A DNA stretch of 13,150 bases from Omnitrophica WOR_2 bacterium GWA2_47_8 (GTDB lineage Bacteria; Omnitrophota; Gorgyraeia; Zapsychrales; GWA2-47-8): assembly GCA_001805375.1 (NCBI GenBank), contig MHFY01000020.1:10562-23711 (forward strand), in the 5' to 3' direction. The notes below the pieces were generated by a model. The model saw only the letters and a list, made by a program, of their open reading frames with translations, was not told the origin of the DNA and did not search any database. Shown piece by piece: positions 5,842 to 13,150 of this stretch. The translations under genes and the position numbers were made by a program. The first letter of the stretch is position 1; each line of letters begins with the position of its first letter.

Positions 5842-8800
5842 ATGCCCAAACGTACAGACATTAAGAAAATATTGCTTCTCGGCTCCGGCCCGATCGTCAT
5901 CGGCCAGGCCTGCGAATTTGATTACTCCGGGACCCAAGCCTGCAAGGCCCTAAAAGAAGAGGGCTTTGAGATCGTGCTGGTCAATTCCAATCCCGCCACC
6001 ATTATGACGGATCCGGAATTTTCCGATCACACCTATATTGAGCCCCTGACCCCTGAATTTTTGGAAGCGATCATCAAAAAAGAACGGCCCGACGCTATTT
6101 TACCTACCTTGGGCGGCCAGACCGCCTTAAACCTTGCCATGAAACTTTTCGAACGAGGGGTTTTAAAAAAATACAACGTTGCAATGATCGGCGCGACTTA
6201 TGACGTTATTAAAAAAGCCGAAGATCGGGAATGTTTCAAGAAGTTGATCTTAAAGATCGGTTTGGATGTTCCCAAGAGTGCCTTTGCTCACAATGTCGAA
6301 GAGGCTAAAAAGGCCGTTAAGAAGATCGGTTTTCCCGCGATCATCCGGCCCAGCTACACCTTAGGCGGCACCGGCGGCGGCATTGCGAACACCATGGAAG
6401 AATTTGAAAAAATCGCCTCATTAGGCATTGAAAGCAGTATGATCCATGAGATCCTGATCGAAGAATCGATTGTCGGGTGGAAGGAATTTGAACTGGAAGT
6501 CATGCGGGATAATAAAGATAACGTGGTCGTTGTCTGCTCGATCGAAAATTTAGACCCTATGGGTGTGCACACCGGCGACAGCATTACGGTTGCGCCGGCT
6601 CAAACTTTAACGGACCGAGAATATCAAATTATGCGTAACGCATCCTTGGCGATCATCCGCGCGGTTGGCGTTGAAACCGGCGGCTCCAACATTCAATTCG
6701 CCGTTGAGCCTAAAACCGGACGCATGGTTGTCATCGAAATGAACCCGCGCGTGTCGCGAAGTTCAGCCTTGGCCAGCAAGGCCACGGGTTTTCCCATCGC
6801 GAAATTCGCCGCCAAGTTATCGGTCGGTTATTCTCTGGATGAGATCCGCAATGATATCACCCGGGAAACCCCGGCGTCTTTTGAGCCCACCATCGATTAT
6901 TGTGTGGTCAAGATCCCGCGTTTTACGTTTGAGAAATTTCCCGAAGCCAAGGATATCTTAGGCGTGTCCATGAAGTCCGTCGGAGAAACGATGGCTATCG
7001 GCCGCACCTTTAAAGAAGCGCTGCAAAAAGGATTGCGCGGTTTGGAGATCGGGCATAAGGGATTTGATAACAAACTGGATCATCGAACGATCTCCGATGC
7101 AAAGATCAAGCTCCGCCTCAAAGAGCCCAATGCCTCAAGGGTCTTTTATATCAAATATGCCATGCAAAAAGGCATGACCATTGAACAGATCGCAAAGATT
7201 TCCAAGATCGATGTCTGGTTCCTGGCGCACATGGCCCAGCTGGTTGAGTTTGAAGAGGACCTTAAGAAAGCCATGAAAAAAGAAAAGACCTTAAGCGATG
7301 GTTTATTGCGAAAGGCCAAGGAATATGGTTTTAGTGACCCTCAACTCGCAGCGATCATGGGTTCCGACGAGAAGACCGTCCGGGAACTGCGCAAGAAAAA
7401 AGGGATCGTGGCGACGTTCAAATTAGTCGACACCTGCGCCGCGGAGTTCGAGGCGTACACGCCTTATTATTATTCGACCTACGAAACGGAAGACGAGGTT
7501 ATCCTGCAGCAAAAGACGAGAAAGAAAAATAAGAAGATCATGATCTTGGGCGGCGGGCCGAACCGGATCGGGCAGGGGATCGAATTTGATTACTGCTGCT
7601 GCCACGCCTCTTTTGCCTTAAAGGAAATGGGATTTGAAACGATCATGGTCAATTCCAATCCGGAAACCGTGTCAACGGATTACGATACTTCGGACCGGCT
7701 TTATTTTGAGCCGCTGACCTTTGAAGATGTCATGAATATTATCGATGTCGAGAAACCCGACGGTGTTATTGTGCAGTTCGGCGGCCAGACCCCTTTAAAA
7801 TTAGCCAAACCGCTGTATGACGCGAACGTCCCGATTATCGGCACCAGCGTGGATTCCATCGATATGGCCGAGGATAGAGAGCGGTTCTCTAAACTGATCA
7901 ATGAGCTAGGGCTCATCCAGCCGCAGAATGGATCAGCCGTTTCAGAGTCCGAGGCCATTGCCATCGCTGATCATATCGGTTATCCGGTCTTAGCGCGGCC
8001 GTCGTATGTGTTGGGCGGACGGGCGATGCGCATCGTTTATGACGAAGAATCCTTGTTGTCCTTTATTGAAGAGGCCAAAGAGGTTTCCGAAGGGCATCCG
8101 ATCCTGATCGATAAATTTTTGGAAGACGCGATGGAAGTGGACGTGGATGCGATATGCGACGGAGAAGAGACGTATGTCGCGGGGATCATGGAGCACATTG
8201 AGAATGCCGGAATCCATTCCGGGGATTCGGCCTGTGTCCTGCCGCCGCATACTTTAAAAAGAAATATGATCGAGCAGATCAAAGACAATACGCGCCGCAT
8301 CGCTAAGGCCTTAAAGGTCATCGGGCTTCTTAATATCCAGTTCGCCATTAAGAACGATCAGCTTTATGTCCTGGAGGTTAATCCCCGCGCTTCCCGTACT
8401 GTTCCGTTTGTCAGCAAGGCAACGGGCATTCCCTTGGCCAAGATCGCCGCGCAGATCATGGCCGGTAAAAAGCTGCGGGAGTTTACTTTACCGTCGCTGG
8501 AAGATCTAAAGCATATTTCGGTCAAAGAATCGGTGTTGCCGTTCTCCCGGTTCTCGGGCGTGGACATTGTGTTGGGGCCGGAGATGAAATCGACCGGCGA
8601 GGTGATGGGGATCGATTCCAGTTTTGGCGTGGCGTTTGCCAAGGCGCAGATCGCGGCCAATTCTTCCCTGCCTAAGAAGGGCAAGATCTTTATCAGTTTA
8701 AATGATGAGGATAAAGTGCACTTGGGTTTCCTGGCCAAGAAGCTGGAAAATTTAAAATTCGAACTCGTGGCCACCAAAGGCACCGCCGAGGTTCTAAAAT

Positions 8801-9093
8801 CCAACGGGATCAAGGTCGAAGTTGTTGATAAACACGGCGAAGGAAAAAACAACATATTGACATTAATCAAAAAAAATGAGATAAATCTAGTTATCAATAC
8901 CCCATCAGGAAAGAAAAGCCAATCAGATATGAGAACAATTCGAGCGGCAGCGACATTGCATAACGTCCCCTGTATCACCACACTTCAAGGGGCATGGGCC
9001 GCCATCAATGGGATCGAAGAAAGTTTAAATAAACCATTCACTGTCCAATCGTTGCAGGAATATTATAGCGATCAGACGACAGAGGTTACATAA
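5842..9093 (+). CDS. carB: Carbamoyl-phosphate synthase large subunit
   Basis: CarB makes carbamoyl phosphate from bicarbonate, ammonia supplied by CarA and two ATP. The 1083 residues match the full single-chain enzyme (E. coli 1073), not the split archaeal form. Halves in order: carboxyphosphate half with GSGPIVIGQACEFDYSGTQA at 15-34, R169 in RPSYTLGGTGGG, metal ligands E299 and N301 in VIEMNPRVSRSS (collinear with E. coli); oligomerisation region about 400-555; carbamoyl-phosphate half from about 564 (MILGGGPNRIGQGIEFDY) with E845 and N847 in LEVNPRASRT; C-terminal MGS-like allosteric domain about 945-1075, the site where UMP, IMP or ornithine act in E. coli. The last ~250 bases are more AT-rich than the rest. 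No SD is visible before the ATG; the hairpin at 5749-5829 lies there instead. Confidence 0.97.
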   Translation: MPKRTDIKKILLLGSGPIVIGQACEFDYSGTQACKALKEEGFEIVLVNSNPATIMTDPEFSDHTYIEPLTPEFLEAIIKKERPDAILPTLGGQTALNLAMKLFERGVLKKYNVAMIGATYDVIKKAEDRECFKKLILKIGLDVPKSAFAHNVEEAKKAVKKIGFPAIIRPSYTLGGTGGGIANTMEEFEKIASLGIESSMIHEILIEESIVGWKEFELEVMRDNKDNVVVVCSIENLDPMGVHTGDSITVAPAQTLTDREYQIMRNASLAIIRAVGVETGGSNIQFAVEPKTGRMVVIEMNPRVSRSSALASKATGFPIAKFAAKLSVGYSLDEIRNDITRETPASFEPTIDYCVVKIPRFTFEKFPEAKDILGVSMKSVGETMAIGRTFKEALQKGLRGLEIGHKGFDNKLDHRTISDAKIKLRLKEPNASRVFYIKYAMQKGMTIEQIAKISKIDVWFLAHMAQLVEFEEDLKKAMKKEKTLSDGLLRKAKEYGFSDPQLAAIMGSDEKTVRELRKKKGIVATFKLVDTCAAEFEAYTPYYYSTYETEDEVILQQKTRKKNKKIMILGGGPNRIGQGIEFDYCCCHASFALKEMGFETIMVNSNPETVSTDYDTSDRLYFEPLTFEDVMNIIDVEKPDGVIVQFGGQTPLKLAKPLYDANVPIIGTSVDSIDMAEDRERFSKLINELGLIQPQNGSAVSESEAIAIADHIGYPVLARPSYVLGGRAMRIVYDEESLLSFIEEAKEVSEGHPILIDKFLEDAMEVDVDAICDGEETYVAGIMEHIENAGIHSGDSACVLPPHTLKRNMIEQIKDNTRRIAKALKVIGLLNIQFAIKNDQLYVLEVNPRASRTVPFVSKATGIPLAKIAAQIMAGKKLREFTLPSLEDLKHISVKESVLPFSRFSGVDIVLGPEMKSTGEVMGIDSSFGVAFAKAQIAANSSLPKKGKIFISLNDEDKVHLGFLAKKLENLKFELVATKGTAEVLKSNGIKVEVVDKHGEGKNNILTLIKKNEINLVINTPSGKKSQSDMRTIRAAATLHNVPCITTLQGAWAAINGIEESLNKPFTVQSLQEYYSDQTTEVT

Positions 9094-9199
9094 GTGAAAA
9101 CTTAAAGCGTAAAACGTAAAAGTAGTTCTTGATCTTTTATTTAGGCCCTGAAAGGACACATTAGTTTTAGCTTTTGCGCTTTAAGTTTTTAGTTTTTAA
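9094..9199 (+). repeat. Heptad-stutter stem-loop E3 between carB and purF
   Basis: Directly after the carB stop are four 7-mers at 9094, 9101, 9108 and 9115 (GTGAAAA, CTTAAAG, then CGTAAAA twice). The opposing arm is five 7-mers at 9165, 9172, 9179, 9186 and 9193, starting TTTTAGC and TTTTGCG. 9097-9121 pairs with 9165-9189 with 13 uninterrupted pairs at the base, one U-G and two mismatches (9115/9171, 9116/9170). Weaker pairing continues on both sides. The 43-base loop holds no ORF. The right arm reaches the purF SD (AAAGGA 9198-9203), so folding could influence PurF translation. Confidence 0.7.
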
Positions 9200-9211
9200 A
9201 GGAATTGTAAT

Positions 9212-10627
9212 ATGTGCGGCATTATCGGTGTTTCAAATCATAAAGAGGCTTCCAAGATCGCTTTTTTGGGGTTGTACGCCCTGCAGCATCGTGGAGAGGA
9301 ATCGGCCGGGATCGCTTCTTTCGACGGGAAAGACATCCATATCGTAAAAAATCGCGGGCTGGCCGTTGATGCGCTGGATGAAGCAGCTTTAAATGAACTC
9401 AAAGGCCCGACCGTGATCGGGCATTGCCGTTATTCCACTACCGGTTCCAGTAATTTCAAGAATATTCAGCCCTTCCTCGTTACGCATAAAAACCGTCCTA
9501 TCGCCGTTGCCCACAACGGAAATTTAACCAATACGGAAACGTTGTATAAAAAATTAGAAGAAGAGGGGTCCATTTTTCAGACGTCGATGGATTCTGAGAT
9601 CATCGTGCATTTGTTGGTCAAAACTAAGAACAGCGATATGAAGCAATGGTTCGTTAATGTTCTGTCGCAGCTTAAGGGCGCGTTTTCTTTAGTGTTCTTA
9701 ATAGAGGATGTCATTGTGGGCGCAAGGGACCCGGCGGGATTTAGGCCGTTATGGTTAGGAAAATTAGATGACGGTTATATTTTGGCCAGTGAAACCTGCG
9801 CCTTGGACCTGATCCGCGCCACACCGATCCGCGAGATCGAGCCCGGGGAGATCGTTATCATCAGGAAAAATAAAATAGAAAGCGTCTTCCTTCCCAAGCC
9901 GGCTAGCTCGAGAAAGGCCTTTTGTATTTTTGAAAATATTTATTTTGCCCGGCCGGACAGTAATATTTTTGGGGACAATGTTTATCAGGTGAGAAAACGT
10001 TTGGGCGTACAATTGGCCAAAGAACACCCTGTCAAGAATGCCGATCTCATTATGGGTATTCCCGACGCTGGAAATTATGCGGCCTTGGGTTATGCCAGTG
10101 AATTAAAGGTTCCCTTAGAATTAGCCATGGTCAGAAACCATTATATCGGCCGTACCTTTATTCAGCCGATGCAGTTTATGCGGGATTTTAGGGTACGGGT
10201 TAAACTCAATCCGATCAAGGACGTCATCAAGGGAAAAAGCATTGTGGTCATTGAGGATTCGATCGTGCGCGGGACAACCAGCCGAAACCGGATCGAAGCC
10301 TTACGCGACGCGGGGCCTAAGGAAATTCATATGCGCATCAGTTGTCCGCCGATCGTTTCGCCGTGTTTTTACGGTATTGATTTTCCCAGCAAGGATGAAC
10401 TTATTGCCACGAATAAAAGTATAAAAGAGATCGCTAAATTTATCGGCGTCGATTCTTTAGAATATTTAAGTTTAGAGGGAATGCTTTCAGTGATGAAAGG
10501 CTCTAAAGAGGATTTTTGCGCGGCCTGTTTTACCGGTAAATATCCGGTTGATATCCCAAAGAACACCAGTAAATATCTTTTAGAAGGAAAGACATCAGGC
10601 GCGGCTCCGGCAAAGGTAAAAACGTAA
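9212..10627 (+). CDS. purF: Amidophosphoribosyltransferase (glutamine PRPP amidotransferase), Fe-S type
   Basis: PurF catalyses the first step of purine synthesis, PRPP plus glutamine to phosphoribosylamine. The 471-residue protein starts MCGIIGVSN, so Cys2 becomes the N-terminal nucleophile after Met removal, with no propeptide. The Ntn glutaminase domain includes LQHRGEESAG (24-33), R73-S75 (CRYST) and HNGNLTN (101-107). The PRPP-binding loop VVIEDSIVRGTT is at 345-356. C238 (AFCIFE), C385 (SPCFYGID), and C436 and C439 (FCAACFTGKYP) match the four [4Fe-4S] ligands of Bacillus-type PurF, so this is an oxygen-sensitive form rather than the cluster-free E. coli type. SD AAAGGA lies 8 bases before the ATG. 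No other pur genes are adjacent. The stop is 5 bases before pyrG, so they are probably co-transcribed. Confidence 0.96.
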   Translation: MCGIIGVSNHKEASKIAFLGLYALQHRGEESAGIASFDGKDIHIVKNRGLAVDALDEAALNELKGPTVIGHCRYSTTGSSNFKNIQPFLVTHKNRPIAVAHNGNLTNTETLYKKLEEEGSIFQTSMDSEIIVHLLVKTKNSDMKQWFVNVLSQLKGAFSLVFLIEDVIVGARDPAGFRPLWLGKLDDGYILASETCALDLIRATPIREIEPGEIVIIRKNKIESVFLPKPASSRKAFCIFENIYFARPDSNIFGDNVYQVRKRLGVQLAKEHPVKNADLIMGIPDAGNYAALGYASELKVPLELAMVRNHYIGRTFIQPMQFMRDFRVRVKLNPIKDVIKGKSIVVIEDSIVRGTTSRNRIEALRDAGPKEIHMRISCPPIVSPCFYGIDFPSKDELIATNKSIKEIAKFIGVDSLEYLSLEGMLSVMKGSKEDFCAACFTGKYPVDIPKNTSKYLLEGKTSGAAPAKVKT

Positions 10628-10632
10628 TTCTT

Positions 10633-12243
10633 ATGAGTAAATTCATTTTTATAACCGGCGGTGTTGTTTCAAGCTTAGGCAAAGGTATTGCCGCGGCCTC
10701 TATCGGAAAGCTCCTCGAGGCCAGGGGATTAAAAACAACGATCATTAAATGCGATCCGTATCTTAACGTTGATCCCGGCACCATGAACCCGTATCAGCAT
10801 GGAGAGGTTTATGTGACCGAAGACGGGGCGGAGACGGACCTGGACCTCGGCCATTATGAACGTTTTACCAATGCCCAGGTCAGCAAAGACAGCAACATCA
10901 CAACCGGAAAGATCTATTATTCGGTTATTTTAAAAGAACGCCGTGGTGATTATCTTGGGAAAACGGTCCAGATCATTCCGCATATCACCGACGAGATCAA
11001 GAATTCCCTAAAAAAAGTCGCCCACGACAGGAATGTTGATGTCACTATTGTAGAGATCGGCGGTACCGTCGGAGATATCGAAAGCCTTCCATTCTTGGAG
11101 GCGATCCGCCAAATGCGTTGGGAATTAGGGGAAGGATACGCCCTGAACATTCACGTGACGCTCCTTCCGTATATTAAATCCGCCGGCGAACATAAGACCA
11201 AGCCGACCCAGCATAGCGTTGGCCGCCTGCGGGAGATCGGGATCCTCCCGGACATCCTGCTCTGCCGTACCGAGCGGCACATGGATAAAGAACAAAAGGA
11301 CAAGATCGCGCTTTTCTGTAACGTCGATAAAGAATCGGTCATCGATGCCTGTGATGTTAAGCATATCTATGAAGTGCCGTTGGTCTTCCAGAAACAGGGG
11401 TTGGATGATCTTATTTTAAAGAAGCTGAAACTTAAAGCCGATAGTAAAGATCTAGGAGAATGGAAAGATTTTGTTATCCAAAGGCTCAAGAACCCTAAGC
11501 GGGAAGTAAAGATTTCGGTGGTGGGGAAATACATCTCTTTGCCGGACGCATATAAATCGATCTATGAAGCCTTGGTGCATGGCGGCATTGCCAATGACGC
11601 CCGCGTGATCATTAACAAGATCGATTCGGAAGATATCAGCAAGAATGGAAAGGTCGATAAATACTTGGGCGGGTCCTATGGGGTCCTTATCCCCGGCGGT
11701 TTTGGAACTCGCGGCATTGAGGGGAAGATCCTCGCGGTTCAATTTGCCCGGGAACGCAAGATCCCGTTCTTCGGTATTTGCTTGGGGATGCAGGTTGCCA
11801 CGATCGAGTTTGCCCGAAATATTTGCGGCTTTAAAGATGCGAACTCCACAGAATTTGATACCGACACCCCGTATCCCGTGATCAGTCTTTTAGAAGAGCA
11901 GAAAAATATCAAGAACATGGGAGCGACCATGCGCTTGGGTTCTTATGCTTGTAAATTAACCAAAGATTCGTTAAGCTATAAAGCTTATAAAAAGGAAAAT
12001 ATCCAGGAACGGCATCGTCACCGGTATGAGTTTAATAATAAATACCGCGTACAATTAGAGAAAAAAGGCCTTTTAATCGCCGGAACTAACCCGGAAGCGC
12101 ATTTGGTTGAGATCATAGAATACCCAGAGCACCCCTGGTTTGTTGCCTGTCAATTTCATCCGGAGTTTAGGTCTAAACCGGAACGAGCCCATCCTTTATT
12201 CAGAAATTTCATTACAGCGGCTGCGGAGTATGGCAGCAGTTAA
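10633..12243 (+). CDS. pyrG: CTP synthase
   Basis: PyrG aminates UTP to CTP using ATP and glutamine. Length is 536 residues (E. coli 545). The synthetase domain opens with KFIFITGGVVSSLGKGIAAA (3-22; P-loop G16-K17-G18). CDPYLNVDPGTMNPYQHGEV (40-59) and DGAETDLDLGHYERF follow, then the E141-IGGTVGDIES segment of the Mg/CTP site and KTKPTQHSV (188-196) of the UTP site. The class I glutaminase domain has PGGFGTRG (354-361), nucleophile C383 in GICLGMQ, and H509 and E511 in QFHPEF. All catalytic residues are present. The ATG is five bases after purF; the only SD candidate (AAAGG 10612-10616) is too far away. Translation may depend on coupling to purF. A T-tract hairpin follows directly. Confidence 0.97.
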   Translation: MSKFIFITGGVVSSLGKGIAAASIGKLLEARGLKTTIIKCDPYLNVDPGTMNPYQHGEVYVTEDGAETDLDLGHYERFTNAQVSKDSNITTGKIYYSVILKERRGDYLGKTVQIIPHITDEIKNSLKKVAHDRNVDVTIVEIGGTVGDIESLPFLEAIRQMRWELGEGYALNIHVTLLPYIKSAGEHKTKPTQHSVGRLREIGILPDILLCRTERHMDKEQKDKIALFCNVDKESVIDACDVKHIYEVPLVFQKQGLDDLILKKLKLKADSKDLGEWKDFVIQRLKNPKREVKISVVGKYISLPDAYKSIYEALVHGGIANDARVIINKIDSEDISKNGKVDKYLGGSYGVLIPGGFGTRGIEGKILAVQFARERKIPFFGICLGMQVATIEFARNICGFKDANSTEFDTDTPYPVISLLEEQKNIKNMGATMRLGSYACKLTKDSLSYKAYKKENIQERHRHRYEFNNKYRVQLEKKGLLIAGTNPEAHLVEIIEYPEHPWFVACQFHPEFRSKPERAHPLFRNFITAAAEYGSS

Positions 12244-12311
12244 CGTGAAGCGTCATTCGTGAAGCGTCGTTCGGTCGATCGACGTTTTACGAGAGACGAA
12301 CGACGTTTTTT
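12244..12311 (+). terminator. Heptad-stutter stem-loop E4 with T tract, probable pyrG terminator
   Basis: Directly after the pyrG TAA come four 7-mers at 12244, 12251, 12258 and 12265 (CGTGAAG, CGTCATT, a copy of the first, then CGTCGTT). The opposing arm has 7-mers at 12281, 12288, 12295 and 12302, three beginning GACG. One fold pairs CGTGAAGCGTC 12258-12268 with GACGTTTTACG 12281-12291 and continues outward. The competing fold pairs CGTCGTTCG 12265-12273 with CGAACGACG 12297-12305, followed at once by six T (12306-12311). The second fold looks like an intrinsic terminator. The tRNA begins two bases later, so the tRNA is either read through or transcribed from a promoter I cannot see. Confidence 0.65.
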
Positions 12312-12312
12312 C

Positions 12313-12394
<82 letters not shown>

Positions 12395-12397
<3 letters not shown>

Positions 12398-12542
12398 GTC
12401 TTCGTTCAACTGCTTCCGCGTTGAACTTCGCCTGGTCTTAAAGAAAACGAAGACTGTTGTCCTGCGAAGTCAAAGTAGAGGTAAATTTTCCGCCCGAGGC
12501 GGATCAGCCTCTGGCTGAGACGAAGCAGGATTTTCTTTTTTA
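12395..12542 (+). repeat. Nested inverted-repeat region downstream of tRNA-Leu
   Basis: This ~145-base stretch has no ORF but dense pairing. CAGTCTTCGTT 12396-12406 matches AACGAAGACTG 12446-12456 exactly (11 bp) and encloses GTTCAAC 12404-12410 with GTTGAAC 12420-12426. A competing stem ACCAG 12394-12398 with CTGGT 12432-12436 uses the tRNA CCA end. TCCTGC 12460-12465 pairs with GCAGGA 12525-12530 and is followed by a T-rich run (12531-12541), like a terminator. It encloses two abutting perfect hairpins: TCCGCC-CGA-GGCGGA 12489-12503 and TCAGCC-TCT-GGCTGA 12504-12518. This could be the tRNA terminator, a small structured RNA, or a repeat insertion; I recognise no known RNA family. Confidence 0.5.
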
Positions 12543-12591
12543 GGCAATCTTACCCAATCCCTTTTTTGTGTGATATATTTTAAATATAACC

Positions 12592-13150
12592 ATGAAAGAC
12601 TTTCTCCTTAGATTAGATAAAGCTTTGGACTTTTTTTTAAAGAATTTTCTTATTCTTTTAAAAGTGACGGCTGTTTTTTTTATCATTTTAGAAATACTGG
12701 ATTATTATTTTTATACGGAGTCGGATTTCAGTGGGCTTCCGTATTTATATCTAAACAACTTGCCTGCTTCGTTCCGGGGCAATCTTTTAAATGTTGAGCT
12801 CTTTGCCTTGATCGCTTTGGTCTTTGTTGTTCTAACGGTCGGGCTGGTCCTTTTATATCAGCTTGCTTTTTTTAAAACCACGGAATTCCTTCATCAGGGT
12901 AAGAAAATTAACGTTATCCTGAGTTATCAATTGGCCTGGAATGATCTTAAGGGTTATGCGGTGGTCACGGGGCTCGTCCTTTTTAAATCTTTTTTATGGT
13001 CGCTGCTTTTTATTATTCCGGGTATCATTGTGAGCCTTTTATATTCCTTTGCTTTCCTGGCGTGCGCGTTCGACGGTAAAAAGGGGAATGCGGCCCTGGC
13101 ATACAGCAAAGAGCTGGTCAGGAACAATCTTAAAAAATTTCTTGGGAATA
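12592..13150 (+). CDS. Polytopic membrane protein of unknown function (partial, 3' end outside window)
   Basis: An ATG at 12592 opens a frame of 186 codons with no stop before the window ends. It starts MKDFLLRLDKALDFFLKNFL, with an amphipathic leader, then a membrane helix at about 19-36. Other helices are at about 70-92, 126-138 and 140-158; the latter two are linked as FLWSLLFIIPGIIVSLLYS. After it comes FACAFDGKKGNAALAYSKEL-like sequence. An IPGI helix followed by ALAYSKELV resembles DUF975/GPDPase-membrane-domain families, in which a loop with an AxxxS motif follows a P-G helix. That similarity is an impression, not a match I can verify. No good SD is visible; a TATATT at 12574-12579 lies so close that the mRNA might be nearly leaderless. 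Confidence 0.75.
   Translation, partial: MKDFLLRLDKALDFFLKNFLILLKVTAVFFIILEILDYYFYTESDFSGLPYLYLNNLPASFRGNLLNVELFALIALVFVVLTVGLVLLYQLAFFKTTEFLHQGKKINVILSYQLAWNDLKGYAVVTGLVLFKSFLWSLLFIIPGIIVSLLYSFAFLACAFDGKKGNAALAYSKELVRNNLKKFLGN

Noticed and set aside
8364..8981. A 205-codon minus-strand open frame within carB
   Set aside because: It is antisense to the second ATP-grasp and MGS-like domains of an intact CarB, with no start signal.

Overview
The window is bacterial chromosome of mid GC content. The evidence is sigma70-type promoters, Shine-Dalgarno (SD) starts, 4-base gene overlaps, a lipoprotein signal and a class II tRNA-Leu. The genes are complete housekeeping metabolism: glycerol catabolism, then carbamoyl phosphate, purine and CTP synthesis. 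That argues against a minimal parasite or an ultra-small Patescibacteria-type genome. The lipoprotein and style of genes would fit a diderm from an uncultured phylum such as Omnitrophota, but this is a low-confidence inference.

Layout. 1-207 is the tail of a polytopic membrane protein, probably a GT-C glycosyltransferase. 208-747 has no intact gene. It looks like a rearrangement scar: the first 27 codons of a membrane protein, a TAAATGGTGTC direct-repeat tract, the decayed last ~25 codons of a glutamate synthase small subunit (gltD), and a palindromic repeat element. 748-1248 encodes a small TPR lipoprotein with a strong promoter. 1249-1485 holds a palindrome-overlapped promoter and two back-to-back hairpins leading glpK. 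1486-4472 is glpK-glpD (4-base overlap), converting glycerol to glycerol 3-phosphate and then dihydroxyacetone phosphate. 4473-4653 holds a good promoter and a perfect 32-bp palindrome in front of carA. 4654-12243 is a same-strand run carA-carB-purF-pyrG. A hairpin with a T tract, tRNA-Leu(GAG) and a dense patch of nested inverted repeats follow. The window ends inside another membrane protein.

The carA-carB-purF-pyrG run groups glutamine-amide-dependent steps of nucleotide synthesis: CarA, PurF and PyrG each carry their own glutaminase site, and CarB uses the ammonia that CarA releases.

The most unusual signal is intergenic. After four stop codons (the gltD relic, carA, carB and pyrG) there is a stem-loop whose arms are built from variant tandem 7-mers, usually four per arm. 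The 7-mer differs completely from locus to locus, but the format (heptad period, anchoring at the stop codon, inverted second arm) is the same. At the carA-carB junction the arms differ at seven positions, and six of those remain G-U pairs in the sense RNA. That points to an RNA-level structure or to an unusual repeat-generating process.
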